A stretch of DNA of 64,000 nucleotides from an uncultured Acetobacteraceae bacterium (GCA_903907955.1 CAIVPZ010000041.1:1-64000), one strand, 5' to 3'; counted from the first letter of the stretch, positions 35,520 to 44,476 are shown. A program made the numbers and translations. Notes: generated by a model not told the origin, from the sequence alone.

Positions 35520-36734
35520 TCAGTTCGCCGCCGACCGCACGGCGCGCGGGAGCAACAGGAAATCGCTGCCGGACTGGCGCATCCGGCCGGCTTTTTCCTC
35601 CGCCTCGGCGCCCCAGCCCCAGAACACGTCGGCGCGCACCGGGCCTTTGATCGCGCCGCCGATGTCCTGCGCCAGCATCAGCCGTTGCAGCCGGCTGCCG
35701 GTCAGCGGATCGGTGGTGTCGAGCCACACCGGGGCACCGAGCGGAATGAAGGTACGATCGACCGCCACCGAGCGGCCGGGCGTGAGCGGCGCCCCGAGCG
35801 AACCGGGGGGGCCTTCCTCCGGCCGCACGCCGATGATCTCGCGGAAGAACACGTAGGACGGGTTCTGGTTCATCACCTCCGCCGCCTGCCCGGGATGGGC
35901 ATTCAGCCAGGCGCGGATGGACTGCATGGAAACCTGCTCCAGCGGGATCTGGCCGCGATCGGCCAGCACCCGGCCGATCGGCACATAGGCGCGCCCGTTC
36001 TGCCCGGCATAGCTCACCCGCACCACCCGGCCGTCATCCAGCCGGACCCGTCCCGATCCCTGAATTTGCAGGACAAACGCGTCGATCGGGTCGGCCACCC
36101 ACAGGATGCCGAGGCGCTGGCGGTCGAGCGCGCCGGCCTCGATGGCGGCGCGGTCGTAGTACGGCAGCAGCCGGCCGCGTTCCAGCCGGCCGACAATGTT
36201 CTTGCCTTTCAGGTCGGCCGCGAAGGCGCCGAGGTCGGCCTGCACCATGTCGGTGGGCGGGCCGAGCAGGGCGGTGGCGTAGCCGCCGCCGGGGCTGCGG
36301 GCGCCACGCACCTCGGGCTCGTAATAGCCGGTGAACAGCCCGTTCGAATTGCCGTTGCCGGCGGTGGCCCAGGGCTGGAAATAGCTCTCGAAGAAGGCCC
36401 GTGCCGCGGCGTCGCCGGGCGGCAGGGTGCGGGCGGCGGCGCAGGCATCGTGCCATTGCTGCGGGCTGCCGCCGCGGCTGGCCGACTCGCCGGCGCCGCC
36501 CAGGCTGTCGGCCGGGCTGCGCGCCATGGCGGCGCAGCCGGCCAGGAAGGGGGGCACCGCCTGGGCCGGATGGTCCTCGCCCCAGCCCGGCAGGCGGTCG
36601 AAGCCCACCGGGGTGAGAGTCATGGTAATCGCGCCCTCGGTGACGGATGAGGGCTGCTGGACGCAGGCGGCGAGCGCGAGTGCCGCCATCGCCGCCAGCA
36701 GGCGGGCGGCGGCCCGCCGGATGGGGCGCCGCAT
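35520..36734 (-). CDS. mltA: Membrane-bound lytic murein transglycosylase A
   Basis: 404 residues. Lipoprotein: signal peptide ending AALALAACVQQ, with the lipidated Cys at about 24. The MltA domain is seen as GLFTGYYEPEVRGARS, IVGRLERGRLLPYYDRAAIE and LGILWVADPIDAFVLQIQGSGR. The C-terminal 3D domain has the Asp triad as DRTFIPLGAPVWLDTTDP, LMLAQDIGGAIKGPVRADVFWGWG. It cleaves peptidoglycan to anhydro-muropeptides at the outer membrane. The start overlaps the Tim44-like stop (TGATG). This pair is common in alphaproteobacteria. Confidence 0.95.
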   Translation of the reverse strand: MRRPIRRAAARLLAAMAALALAACVQQPSSVTEGAITMTLTPVGFDRLPGWGEDHPAQAVPPFLAGCAAMARSPADSLGGAGESASRGGSPQQWHDACAAARTLPPGDAAARAFFESYFQPWATAGNGNSNGLFTGYYEPEVRGARSPGGGYATALLGPPTDMVQADLGAFAADLKGKNIVGRLERGRLLPYYDRAAIEAGALDRQRLGILWVADPIDAFVLQIQGSGRVRLDDGRVVRVSYAGQNGRAYVPIGRVLADRGQIPLEQVSMQSIRAWLNAHPGQAAEVMNQNPSYVFFREIIGVRPEEGPPGSLGAPLTPGRSVAVDRTFIPLGAPVWLDTTDPLTGSRLQRLMLAQDIGGAIKGPVRADVFWGWGAEAEEKAGRMRQSGSDFLLLPRAVRSAAN

Positions 36735-37438
36735 CAGGCGCTGCGTGCGGCCACCAGCCGCCAGGTGGGGTCGGGCGAGGTAAGGTCGCGCTCGAAGGTC
36801 CACAGATCGGTGATTTCGGTCACCGCGTCCGCCCCGGCGACCGGATTGCCGTCGTGACCGAGGGTTACGTTGACCTGGTCGGAGACGAAGCGCACGGCGA
36901 TGTCGGCCATGCTGCCGCGCAGGCTGGCGGAGTCGATGGTGGCGGACTGGATGGCGCGGATTTCGGTGCGCTGGACCTCGCCCGCGGTTTCGCGGCCGGC
37001 GATCGCCGCCTCGAAGGCGCGGCAGGTGTCGTCCGACAGCAGCGGGTGCAGAGCGGCACGGTCGCCGGCGGCGAAGGCGGTGACGATGATGCGGAAGGCC
37101 GCCTCGGCGCCGTTCAGGAAGCGAACCGGGTCGAGGCTGCGGTCGATCCGCCGCATGCTCAGCAGCGCCAGGCCGGCCGGCGAGGCGGGGTCGGGCAGCG
37201 GGCGCGACGGACCGGCAGGCGCAACCGGCTCGGCCTGGCCGTCGATGATCTGGGCGTTCGGCACCTGGCCGTCCGGCATTACCCGTCCGGTCTGGCCGGG
37301 CGGCAGCGGCACGTGCTGTTCGGGCGGGCGCTCGAAGCCGGTGCGGCGGCCGAGGATGCTGCGCAGGCGCAGCACCAGGAAGGCCGCGATCATGCCGAAC
37401 AGGACGAGGTCGAGCGGGAAGCTGCCGCTGGAACCCAT
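36734..37438 (-). CDS. Tim44-like (TimA) membrane-associated protein
   Basis: 234 residues. N-terminal membrane helix (FPLDLVLFGMIAAFLVLRL), then a Pro-rich linker (about 38-85) and a C-terminal Tim44-like domain. Recognisable blocks are FLNGAEAAFRIIVTAFAAGDRAALHPLL and VRFVSDQVNVTLGHDG plus DLWTFERDLTSPDPTWRLVA at the end. Bacterial relatives are called TimA. They are related to the mitochondrial import protein Tim44 and sit at the inner membrane. The bacterial role is not well established. Upstream of mltA with TGATG overlap and divergent from a histidine phosphatase gene. Confidence 0.92.
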   Translation of the reverse strand: MGSSGSFPLDLVLFGMIAAFLVLRLRSILGRRTGFERPPEQHVPLPPGQTGRVMPDGQVPNAQIIDGQAEPVAPAGPSRPLPDPASPAGLALLSMRRIDRSLDPVRFLNGAEAAFRIIVTAFAAGDRAALHPLLSDDTCRAFEAAIAGRETAGEVQRTEIRAIQSATIDSASLRGSMADIAVRFVSDQVNVTLGHDGNPVAGADAVTEITDLWTFERDLTSPDPTWRLVAARSA

Positions 37439-37474
37439 GGGAACTCTCCATCGCGCCCCGGAGCGGGCGTCGAT

Positions 37475-37491
37475 GGTGACATAATGTCACC
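37475..37491. promoter_or_regulatory. Perfect 17-bp palindrome in a divergent promoter region
   Basis: GGTGACAT-A-ATGTCACC. It lies 37 nt upstream of the Tim44-like start and 80 nt upstream of the phosphatase start. The shape is that of a dimeric repressor or activator site. The regulator is not identifiable from sequence. Confidence 0.5.
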
Positions 37492-37571
37492 CGGGCCAGG
37501 ACACAACAGAGTTGGGCCGCCGCCGCGTCGGCCGGTTGCGCCGGAGCGGGGCTTGCGGCTATCCGGGGGCG

Positions 37572-38126
37572 ATGATCCTGCTGCGGCACGGCCAGAGCGA
37601 GTTCAACCTGCATTTCACCGCGGCGCGGCGCGACCCGGGGATTGCCGATCCGCGGCTGACGCCGCTCGGCCACGCCCAGGCCGGGCAGGCCGCCGCGGAA
37701 CTGGCCGGCGCGGGGCTGCGGCGGATCATTGTCTCACCCTATACGCGGGCGTTGCAGACGGCGGTGCCGCTGGCACGCGCGCTCGGCGTGGCGGTGATCG
37801 TCAACCCCGTGGTGCGCGAGCGCTTCGCCTTCACCTGCGATGTCGGCACCCCGCGCACCGAGCTGGAAATGGCCTGGCCGGAACTGGATTTCGCCGCGGT
37901 GGACGAGGTGTGGTGGCCGCCGGTGGAGGAACCGCTGCAGGCCCTGCTCGACCGCGCGGCGGTGTTCCGGGCCGGGATGGCGGCGCTGGCGGACTGGTCG
38001 GATACGCTGGTGGTCTGCCACTGGGGATTCATCCTCGCCATGACCGGCGAAAGCCTGGCCAATGGCGAATGGCGGCGCTGCGATCCGACCACGCCCGCGC
38101 CCGCGGGCGTCAGCCTGCCCCCCTGA
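37572..38126 (+). CDS. Histidine phosphatase (phosphoglycerate-mutase-like)
   Basis: 184 residues. The RHG motif ILLRHGQSEFN is at the N terminus with the phosphorylated His. The second set is SPYTRALQTA and the late catalytic His in VVCHWGFI. Length is shorter than phosphoglycerate mutase and fits phosphatases of the SixA/GpmB-like group. Substrate unknown. The insert with WWPPVEEP is notable and probably covers the active site. It is upstream of secB by 76 nt in the same direction. ATG 37572 is chosen because it begins directly before the RHG motif. Confidence 0.88.
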   Translation: MILLRHGQSEFNLHFTAARRDPGIADPRLTPLGHAQAGQAAAELAGAGLRRIIVSPYTRALQTAVPLARALGVAVIVNPVVRERFAFTCDVGTPRTELEMAWPELDFAAVDEVWWPPVEEPLQALLDRAAVFRAGMAALADWSDTLVVCHWGFILAMTGESLANGEWRRCDPTTPAPAGVSLPP

Positions 38127-38136
38127 TGCTTGTTGC

Positions 38137-38169
38137 AGCACACGCTTTTGTTCCGGGCGTGCGTGTGCT
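38137..38169 (+). terminator. Hairpin between phosphatase gene and secB
   Basis: AGCACACGC (38137-38145) and GCGTGTGCT (38161-38169) form a 9-bp stem around a 15-nt loop. It could end the phosphatase transcript or control secB. Confidence 0.4.
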
Positions 38170-38202
38170 ACCCGCCCCAGGCGGTCCCCCAGGAACACGG
38201 AG

Positions 38203-38745
38203 ATGACCATGTCCGAGACTTCCACCACCCCACCCCAGGGGGCTGCGCCGCAAGTGCCGCCGCTGGTGGTCAACATCCAGTATGTGAAGGACCTGTCGTT
38301 CGAGGTGCCGAACGCGCCGCAGATCTATACCCGGCTGCGCGCGGCGCCGCGGGTGGACATCAACCTCGACGTGCAGGCCCGCCGCATCGCCGAGGGCGAG
38401 AGCGTCTTCGAGGTGACGCTGGTGATCCGCGCCGAGGCGAGCGAGCCGGTGGCCGCCGGCAGCACCAATGGCGGTGGTGCGCCGGCCTCGGGCGAGCGGG
38501 TGTTCCTGGCGGAGCTTTCCTATAGCGGCGTGTTCACCCTGACCGGCCTGCCGGAGAACTCGGTGGAGCCGGTGCTGCTGGTGGAGTGCCCGCGCATCCT
38601 GTTCCCGTTCGCCCGCAACATCCTGGCCGACGTGACGCGCGACGGCGGGTTTCCGCCGGTGCTGCTGCAGCCGATCGATTTCGTGTCGTTGTGGCAGCAG
38701 CGGCGGACGCAGGTGGGCGGCGACACGCCGGTGACGACGGCCTGA
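38203..38745 (+). CDS. secB: Protein-export chaperone SecB
   Basis: 180 residues. Tetrameric cytoplasmic chaperone that keeps precursors unfolded for SecA. PLVVNIQYVKDLSFEVPNAP is the strand carrying the typical start. INLDVQARR, YSGVFTLTGLPENSVEPVLLVECPRILFPFARNI and DGGFPPVLLQPIDFVSLW are the conserved SecB blocks. A short inserted loop (AAGSTNGGGAPASG) lies in the middle. ATG 38203 is used, with AGGA 8 nt upstream; ATG 38209 is possible. A GC-rich terminator follows. Confidence 0.97.
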   Translation: MTMSETSTTPPQGAAPQVPPLVVNIQYVKDLSFEVPNAPQIYTRLRAAPRVDINLDVQARRIAEGESVFEVTLVIRAEASEPVAAGSTNGGGAPASGERVFLAELSYSGVFTLTGLPENSVEPVLLVECPRILFPFARNILADVTRDGGFPPVLLQPIDFVSLWQQRRTQVGGDTPVTTA

Positions 38746-38758
38746 GGCTGAGGTTGCC

Positions 38759-38789
38759 CTCTCTCCCCCCGTGAGGCGGGGGGAGGGGG
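38759..38789 (+). terminator. Terminator of secB
   Basis: TCCCCCCG-TGAGG-CGGGGGGA forms an 8-bp perfect stem, extended by G-T pairs. It starts 14 nt after the secB stop. The remaining bases up to 38949 hold no gene. Confidence 0.6.
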
Positions 38790-38949
38790 TGGTTGCGGCT
38801 TCTCCGTGAGGTGGACCCCATTGGCTGGACAGGAATCGGGGTGACTTAAGAAAGAGTTCCACCTGGTTCCACCCGCCCTCTCGATCCAGAGTGGTTTGTC
38901 AGGTACTTCCTCCACCCGATTGCGCTGGGGGCAACGCCCCGGCGCATTG

Positions 38950-39609
38950 TCAAACCCCATGCCGCTGGAACTTGACGATCGCCTGCGCCCGGCTGACCAC
39001 GCCGAGCTTGCGCAGGATGGCGGTGACATGCGCCTTCACCGTCATCTCGCTGATCGAAAGCTCATAGGCGATCCGCTTGTTGGACTTGCCCTCCGCCACC
39101 AGGTTGAGCACCTCGACCTGCCGCGGAGTCAGCGGGCCGCTGAACGGATCGTCGGCGCCGCCGCGGGTGTCGGCCGGCCGCTCCTTGGCCGGGTCCGGCT
39201 CGCCGAGCAGTTCGCGCGGCAGGTAGATGCCACCGGCGAACACCACCTGCAGCGCCGTCGCGATCAGGTCCTTGGGTGACGATTTGGGAATGAACCCGGC
39301 GGCGCCGCAGGCGATCGCCTGGCGCACCGTTTCGGCATCGTTCAGCGACGAGATCACCACCACCGGCGTCTGCGGCATGCGGCTGCGCAGCATCATCAGA
39401 TGCGACAGGCCGTGCGCGCCGGGCATGAACAGGTCGAGCAGGATCAGATCGAGATCGTCATGACCCTTCGCCAGGGCGAGCAACTCGTCCACGCCGGTCG
39501 CCTCGAAGCAGGTCAACTCCCCGCCGTCCTCGCCGAACATCCCCTCCACCACGTCGCGGATCGCCTCGCGGAACAGAGGGTGATCGTCGGCGATCAGCAC
39601 CTTTGGCAT
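38950..39609 (-). CDS. NarL/LuxR-type response regulator
   Basis: 219 residues. Receiver domain (1-125): acidic pair in IADDHPLF, phosphoacceptor Asp59 in LILLDLFMPG, conserved Lys in FIPKSS. A linker is followed by a LuxR-type HTH: LTPRQVEVLNLVAEGKSNKRIA, then MTVKAHVTAILRKLGV. It is divergent from the PQQ-dependent dehydrogenase gene. In Pseudomonas the regulators of PQQ-ethanol oxidation (AgmR/ExaE-type) are of this family and sit in the same context, so control of the locus is likely by inference. No sensor kinase gene is adjacent, so the input is unknown. Two palindromes lie between it and the dehydrogenase. Confidence 0.94.
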   Translation of the reverse strand: MPKVLIADDHPLFREAIRDVVEGMFGEDGGELTCFEATGVDELLALAKGHDDLDLILLDLFMPGAHGLSHLMMLRSRMPQTPVVVISSLNDAETVRQAIACGAAGFIPKSSPKDLIATALQVVFAGGIYLPRELLGEPDPAKERPADTRGGADDPFSGPLTPRQVEVLNLVAEGKSNKRIAYELSISEMTVKAHVTAILRKLGVVSRAQAIVKFQRHGV

Positions 39610-39682
39610 GGATCGTTTTTTCCCCGCACCGTTGCAATATCATTATGGCCTGTCACGGCATCCCGGGCCAGCAGGCCGGAAA

Positions 39683-39698
39683 TTGTGCAGGTGCACAA
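39683..39698. promoter_or_regulatory. Operator-like palindrome, dehydrogenase upstream region
   Basis: TTGTGCA-GG-TGCACAA, perfect 7-bp arms. It lies in the 237-bp gap between the divergent regulator and dehydrogenase genes. A candidate site for the neighbouring response regulator or another factor. Confidence 0.45.
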
Positions 39699-39725
39699 CG
39701 TCGTATCGTATTGTAACCTCTCTAC

Positions 39726-39737
39726 GACCAATTGGTC
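39726..39737. promoter_or_regulatory. Second palindrome upstream of the dehydrogenase
   Basis: GACCAATTGGTC, a perfect 12-bp palindrome 27 bp downstream of the first one and 109 bp before the ATG. Confidence 0.4.
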
Positions 39738-39846
39738 ATGGCGCGGAGGCAATTTCAGCAATTATTATTCGTTCCGCCCGCACCAGACCATCCGGCGGCG
39801 GCCACCAACGATAACGCTAAAGCGCAGCCTCGGAGGAGTCCAAGAA

Positions 39847-41559
39847 ATGAGAAAAACGGCCGCTGCCCTGGTGGGCAGCGTGGCACTCGGGATCGGGTTT
39901 ATCGGGTGCCCCGGCATCGCCACCGCCAATGACACGCTGGCCCAGGCTGCCGCCGACCCCAGCGCCTGGGCGATGAACGGCCGCACCTACGACAACACCC
40001 GGTTCAGCCCGCTCAACCAGATCACCGCCGGCAATGTCGGCAAGCTCCGGCTCGCCTACGCCTTCCAGCTCGGATCGCTGCGCTCCAACGAATCCACCCC
40101 GCTGGTGATCGGCGACACGCTGTATGTCTCCACCTCGTGGGGGCCGAAATACGTCTACGCGCTCGACGCCGTCACCGGCGCGCAGAAGTGGAAATACGAG
40201 CCGGAAATTCCCGATGACGTGCTCGAGTTCGCCTGTTGCGACGTGAACAACCGCGGCGTCACCTACGCCGACGGCAAGATTTTCGTCGGCCGGCTGGACG
40301 GCTACCTGGTGGCGCTGGACGCCAAGACCGGCAAGGAGCTGTGGTCGGCCCAGGTGGTGGACTACAAGCAGGGCTCGGTCATCACCTCGCCGCCGCTGGT
40401 GGCGAAGAACCTGGTGATCACCGGCTTCGGCGGCGGCGAATACGGCGCCCGCGGCAGCCTGCAGGCCTACGACATCAACACCGGCAAGCAGGTCTGGAAG
40501 ACCTGGACCGTGCCGGGGCCGGGCGAACCCGGCAACGAAACCTGGAAGGGCGATTCCTGGCAGCACGGCGGCGGCGCCGCCTGGCTGGTCGGCTCGTACG
40601 ACCCGCACACCAACACGGTGTTCTGGGGCACCAGCAACCCGGGTCCGTGGAACGCCGCCGTGCGCAGCACCGGCACCTCCGACTACGGCAAGCTCACCAA
40701 CCTCTACACGGCGAGCACGCTGGCGCTCGATGCCGATACCGGGCAGATCAAGTGGCACCTGCAGACCACCCCGGAAGACGCCTGGGACTATGACGGGGTG
40801 AACGAGCTGGTGCTGGCCGACCTCACGATCGGCGGGCACAAGGTGCCGGCGATGCTGAAGGCCGACCGCAACGGCTTCTTCTATGTGACCAACCGCGAGA
40901 CCGGCAAGCTGATCTCGGCCCAGCCCTACGTGCCGCAGAACTGGGCGCAAGGCATCGACCTGGCCAGCACGCGGCCGATCGAGAACCCGGACAAGCGGCC
41001 GCGGATGGACCACAAGGTCACCGATGTCTGCCCGAATCTGATCGGCGGCAAGAACTGGCAGCCGATGTCGTTCAATCCGCAGACCGGCTTTGTCTACATC
41101 CCCAGCAACAATGTCTGCATGGACTGGGCGGTCAGCGAGGTCAACTATCGCCGCGGCGTGTTCTACCTCGGCGCCGAGTTCCCCACCCATGGCGGGCCGG
41201 GCGGCTATCTCGGCGAGATCATGGCCTGGAATCCGGTGACGCAGAAGAAGGAATGGGGGGTCAAGGAAGACCTGCCATTCAACGGCGGCACCATGACGAC
41301 CGCGGGCGGGCTGGTGTTCTACGGAAACCTGCACGGTTTCTTCAAGGCACTGGACGCCAAGACCGGCGCCGAACTGTGGAAGATGCAGCTCGGCAGCGGC
41401 ATCGGCGCGGCGCCGATTTCCTACGCGGTGAACGGCAAGCAGTACATCGCGGTGGTGGTCGGCCGCACCGTCTCGCTGGCCGCCTTCCTCGGCGAAATAG
41501 GCAACCGCATGGTCGCGGCTTCACCCGAGGGCGGCGCATTGTTCGTCTTCACACAATAA
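39847..41559 (+). CDS. Lanthanide-type PQQ-dependent alcohol dehydrogenase (methanol/ethanol family)
   Basis: 570 residues with signal peptide (cut near IATAND). Eight-bladed beta-propeller of the quinoprotein alcohol dehydrogenases. Adjacent cysteines FACCDVNN (Cys130-131) form the disulfide next to PQQ. Metal ligands fit Glu198 (GGGEYG) and Asn264 (TSNPGPW). The catalytic region reads WDYDG: Asp314 and Asp316 two residues later. The second Asp is the mark of lanthanide-dependent enzymes (XoxF, ExaF, PedH), and calcium enzymes lack it. Overall the blocks QAYDINTGKQVWKT and NETWKGDSWQHGGGAAWLVG look closer to the ethanol-type ExaF/PedH group than to methylotroph XoxF. A good ribosome site GGAGGA lies upstream. 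Acts in the periplasm. Confidence 0.95.
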   Translation: MRKTAAALVGSVALGIGFIGCPGIATANDTLAQAAADPSAWAMNGRTYDNTRFSPLNQITAGNVGKLRLAYAFQLGSLRSNESTPLVIGDTLYVSTSWGPKYVYALDAVTGAQKWKYEPEIPDDVLEFACCDVNNRGVTYADGKIFVGRLDGYLVALDAKTGKELWSAQVVDYKQGSVITSPPLVAKNLVITGFGGGEYGARGSLQAYDINTGKQVWKTWTVPGPGEPGNETWKGDSWQHGGGAAWLVGSYDPHTNTVFWGTSNPGPWNAAVRSTGTSDYGKLTNLYTASTLALDADTGQIKWHLQTTPEDAWDYDGVNELVLADLTIGGHKVPAMLKADRNGFFYVTNRETGKLISAQPYVPQNWAQGIDLASTRPIENPDKRPRMDHKVTDVCPNLIGGKNWQPMSFNPQTGFVYIPSNNVCMDWAVSEVNYRRGVFYLGAEFPTHGGPGGYLGEIMAWNPVTQKKEWGVKEDLPFNGGTMTTAGGLVFYGNLHGFFKALDAKTGAELWKMQLGSGIGAAPISYAVNGKQYIAVVVGRTVSLAAFLGEIGNRMVAASPEGGALFVFTQ

Positions 41560-41580
41560 CCCACAAAGGGAGGCTCCAAG

Positions 41581-42852
41581 ATGCAACGCGATCGAAACGC
41601 TGACGTAACGCCGACGCAGGCTGGCACGCCTGCCCTCCGACGACGTGCAACGGTACGGGCGCGTTGCGGGTCCGGGCTGCTCGCCTCGGCGGTGCTCGCC
41701 GCCGCCGTGAGCCTGGCCACCGCTCTGCCGGTATCCCCGGCCGCGGCGGCGCCGACCCACGCGCCGCTGCGGGTCTGCGCCGACCCGGACAACCTGCCGT
41801 TCAGCAGCGCCCAGGGCAGCGTGCGCGGCATCTCACTGGATATCGCGCAACTGGTGGCCGACGCGCTCGGCCGGCCGCTCGAGCCGGTCTGGACGGTGGC
41901 CATCTTCGGCAAGCGGACGCTGCGCACCACCCTGCTGGCCGGGCAGTGCGATGCCTTTGTCGGGCTGCCGGAAACCACCGACTTCATGGGCAAGCGGCTG
42001 ATCTACTCGCAGCCGCTGTTCACCATGGGCTATGCGCTGGCGCTGCCGGCGGGCCAGGACGTGCGCAACGTGGCGGAGCTGGACGGCAAGCGCGTGGGGG
42101 TGCAGTTCGGCACCCCGCCGCAGAGCCTGCTGGCCGGGCGCCCGGCCGTCACGCCGGTGACCTTCATGGACCCCGGCGCGGCGATCGCGGCGCTGGATCG
42201 CGGCGAACTGGACGCCGCCTTCGTGTGGGGTCCCGTCGCGGGGTACCTCACCAGCACGACGCTGGCCAGCCGCTTCCACGTCGTTCCGGTCGCCGCCCCG
42301 GTCGCCGGGATGGACATGCAGTGGTCGGTCGGCATCGGTTTCGCCCGCGGCCAGACCGCGTTGCGCGACGAAGTCGATCACGCCCTCACCGGCCTCGGCG
42401 AGGCGATCGGCCAGGTCGCGCACAGATATGGCGTGCCGATGCAGGCGCCGGTCAGCTTCGCCGCCGCGCGAGACGCGCGCTTCATCCTGGCCGCCGCCAG
42501 TTCGGATGACCTCGTCACCATGGAGCAGTTCGCCATGGGCGAGCAGCTGGCGATGGCGCGGCCGAGCGGAAAGCTGGATCTGGAAAACATCGGCATTGAC
42601 GCCTCGGCGGGGCGTTCCATCTTCAACAGCACCTGCGCCCATTGCCACGGTCCGAACGGCGAGCAGGCGGTGACGCGGATCAACCTGCGGCTGCTGAAGC
42701 ACCGCTACGGCGAGAAGATGGACGAGGTCTACATGACCACCGTCACGCATGGCCGCCCGTCGAAAGGCATGCCGAACTGGAGCGGCATCCTGTCCGCCGA
42801 CGACTTCGCGAAGATCGCCGCCTTCCTGCACGCCGTGCAGCAGACGGATTGA
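41581..42852 (+). CDS. MoxJ/XoxJ-like binding domain fused to cytochrome c
   Basis: 423 residues, in two parts. After a long signal region (about 1-58) comes a periplasmic binding domain (about 62-310). Its start LRVCADPDNLPFSSAQGSVRG matches quinoprotein-associated MoxJ/XoxJ proteins. The C-terminal part (about 335-423) is a class I cytochrome c with CAHCH (Cys352-His356) and an axial Met in KGMPNW (Met397). In known xox and mxa clusters these are two genes, J (binding protein) and G (cytochrome acceptor). Here they form one chain 21 nt after the dehydrogenase gene, with AGGGAGG upstream. The fusion would tie the docking factor and the electron acceptor together. The binding domain keeps no obvious membrane partner. 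Confidence 0.88.
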   Translation: MQRDRNADVTPTQAGTPALRRRATVRARCGSGLLASAVLAAAVSLATALPVSPAAAAPTHAPLRVCADPDNLPFSSAQGSVRGISLDIAQLVADALGRPLEPVWTVAIFGKRTLRTTLLAGQCDAFVGLPETTDFMGKRLIYSQPLFTMGYALALPAGQDVRNVAELDGKRVGVQFGTPPQSLLAGRPAVTPVTFMDPGAAIAALDRGELDAAFVWGPVAGYLTSTTLASRFHVVPVAAPVAGMDMQWSVGIGFARGQTALRDEVDHALTGLGEAIGQVAHRYGVPMQAPVSFAAARDARFILAAASSDDLVTMEQFAMGEQLAMARPSGKLDLENIGIDASAGRSIFNSTCAHCHGPNGEQAVTRINLRLLKHRYGEKMDEVYMTTVTHGRPSKGMPNWSGILSADDFAKIAAFLHAVQQTD

Positions 42853-42942
42853 AAACAACCCGCCGGACCGGCCGTCGTGAATGGCGGCCGGGCCAGGCGG
42901 ACCGGCAGAACCCGGACCAAACAAACCGAGGAGGAAAGAACC

Positions 42943-44463
42943 ATGGTCGAGAAAAGCCTCGCCGAGGTTGCGCAGCACATTGCCCTGCGCTCGCATTACG
43001 GCAACTGGATCGGCGGCACCTGGGTGGCGCCGGTGAGGGGGCAGACATTTGAAAACCCCTCGCCCATCACCGGCAAGACGGTGAGCGTGCACGCCCGCTC
43101 CACCGCCGAGGACATCGAGCTCGCCCTTGACGCCGCCCACGCCGCGAAGGATGCGTGGGGCCGTACCTCGGTCGGCGAGCGCTCGCGCATCCTCAACAAG
43201 ATCGCCGACCGGCTGGAGGAAAAGCTCAACCTGCTGGCGACGGTCGAAACGATCGACAACGGCAAGCCGATCCGCGAAACGATGGCCGCCGATCTGCCGC
43301 TCGGGGTTGACCATTTCCGCTACTTCGCCGGCGTCATCCGGGCGCAGGAAGGCACGCTGTCGCAGATCGACGACGACACCGTCGCCTATCATTTCCTGGA
43401 GCCGCTAGGGGTGGTCGGCCAGATCATCCCGTGGAATTTCCCGCTGCTGATGGCCATATGGAAGCTGGCGCCGGCGCTTGCCGCGGGCAACTGCGTGGTG
43501 CTGAAACCCGCCGAGCAGACGCCGCTGGCGGTGCTGGTGCTGATGGAAGTGATCGGCGACCTGCTGCCGCCGGGCGTGGTGAACGTGGTGACCGGGTTCG
43601 GCGTGGAAGCCGGCAAGCCGCTGGCGCAGAACAAGCGGATCGCCAAGATCGCCTTCACCGGCGAGACCACGACGGGCCGGCTGATCATGCAGTACGCCAG
43701 CGAGAACATCATTCCGGTGACGCTGGAACTGGGCGGCAAGTCGCCGAACATCTTCTTCGCCGACGTCGCCGCCGAGGATGATGATTTCTTCGACAAGGCG
43801 CTCGAAGGCTTCGCCATGTTCGCGCTGAATCAGGGCGAGGTGTGCACCTGCCCGTCGCGCGCGCTGGTGCATGAAAGCATCTACGACCGCTTCATCGAAC
43901 GGGCGCTCGCCCGCACGAAGAGGATCGTGCAGGGCAACCCGCTTGATCCGGCCACGATGATCGGCGCGCAGGCCTCCAACGACCAGCTTGAGAAGATCCT
44001 GTCATATTTCGACATCGGCCGGCAGGAAGGCGCGAAAGTGCTGACCGGCGGCAAGCAGGCGCACCTGGAGGGCGAGCTTGCCGGCGGCTACTATGTCGAG
44101 CCGACCATCCTCGAGGGCCACAACAAGATGCGGGTCTTCCAGGAGGAGATCTTCGGGCCGGTGGTTTCCGTCACCACCTTCAAGGATGATGCCGACGCGC
44201 TGGCGATCGCCAACGACACGCTGTACGGCCTCGGCGCCGGCGTATGGACGCGCAACGGCACCCGCGCCTACCGCTTCGGCCGGGCGATCCAGGCCGGGCG
44301 GGTCTGGACCAACTCCTACCACCTGTATCCGGCGCATGCGGCGTTCGGCGGCTACAAGCAGTCGGGCATCGGGCGCGAGACGCACAAGATGATGCTCAAC
44401 CACTATCAGCAGACCAAGAACCTGCTGGTCAGCTACAGCCCGAAGGCGCTGGGCTTCTTCTGA
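42943..44463 (+). CDS. NAD-dependent aldehyde dehydrogenase (ExaC/AcoD-like)
   Basis: 506 residues. Oxidises the aldehyde made by the dehydrogenase to the acid in the cytoplasm. [22 protein letters not shown] holds the nucleotide-binding Asn and Trp. ELGGKSPN carries the general-base Glu. The nucleophile is Cys301 in [11 protein letters not shown], with a second Cys two residues on, as is usual in the acetaldehyde-type group. The C-terminal block reads [15 protein letters not shown]. Its GAGGAGGAAAGAACC upstream is a strong ribosome site. A short GC inverted repeat (42868-42891) lies before it, and a strong hairpin after its stop. Confidence 0.95.
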   Translation: MVEKSLAEVAQHIALRSHYGNWIGGTWVAPVRGQTFENPSPITGKTVSVHARSTAEDIELALDAAHAAKDAWGRTSVGERSRILNKIADRLEEKLNLLATVETIDNGKPIRETMAADLPLGVDHFRYFAGVIRAQEGTLSQIDDDTVAYHFLEPLGVVGQIIPWNFPLLMAIWKLAPALAAGNCVVLKPAEQTPLAVLVLMEVIGDLLPPGVVNVVTGFGVEAGKPLAQNKRIAKIAFTGETTTGRLIMQYASENIIPVTLELGGKSPNIFFADVAAEDDDFFDKALEGFAMFALNQGEVCTCPSRALVHESIYDRFIERALARTKRIVQGNPLDPATMIGAQASNDQLEKILSYFDIGRQEGAKVLTGGKQAHLEGELAGGYYVEPTILEGHNKMRVFQEEIFGPVVSVTTFKDDADALAIANDTLYGLGAGVWTRNGTRAYRFGRAIQAGRVWTNSYHLYPAHAAFGGYKQSGIGRETHKMMLNHYQQTKNLLVSYSPKALGFF

Positions 44464-44476
44464 TACGAACGGTCAG

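Noticed and set aside
38800-38949. Insertion-sequence end between secB and the response regulator
   Set aside because: A short stretch (GTGGACCCCATTGGCTGGAC) looks like the end of an IS3-type element, but no transposase fragment or matching second end was found.
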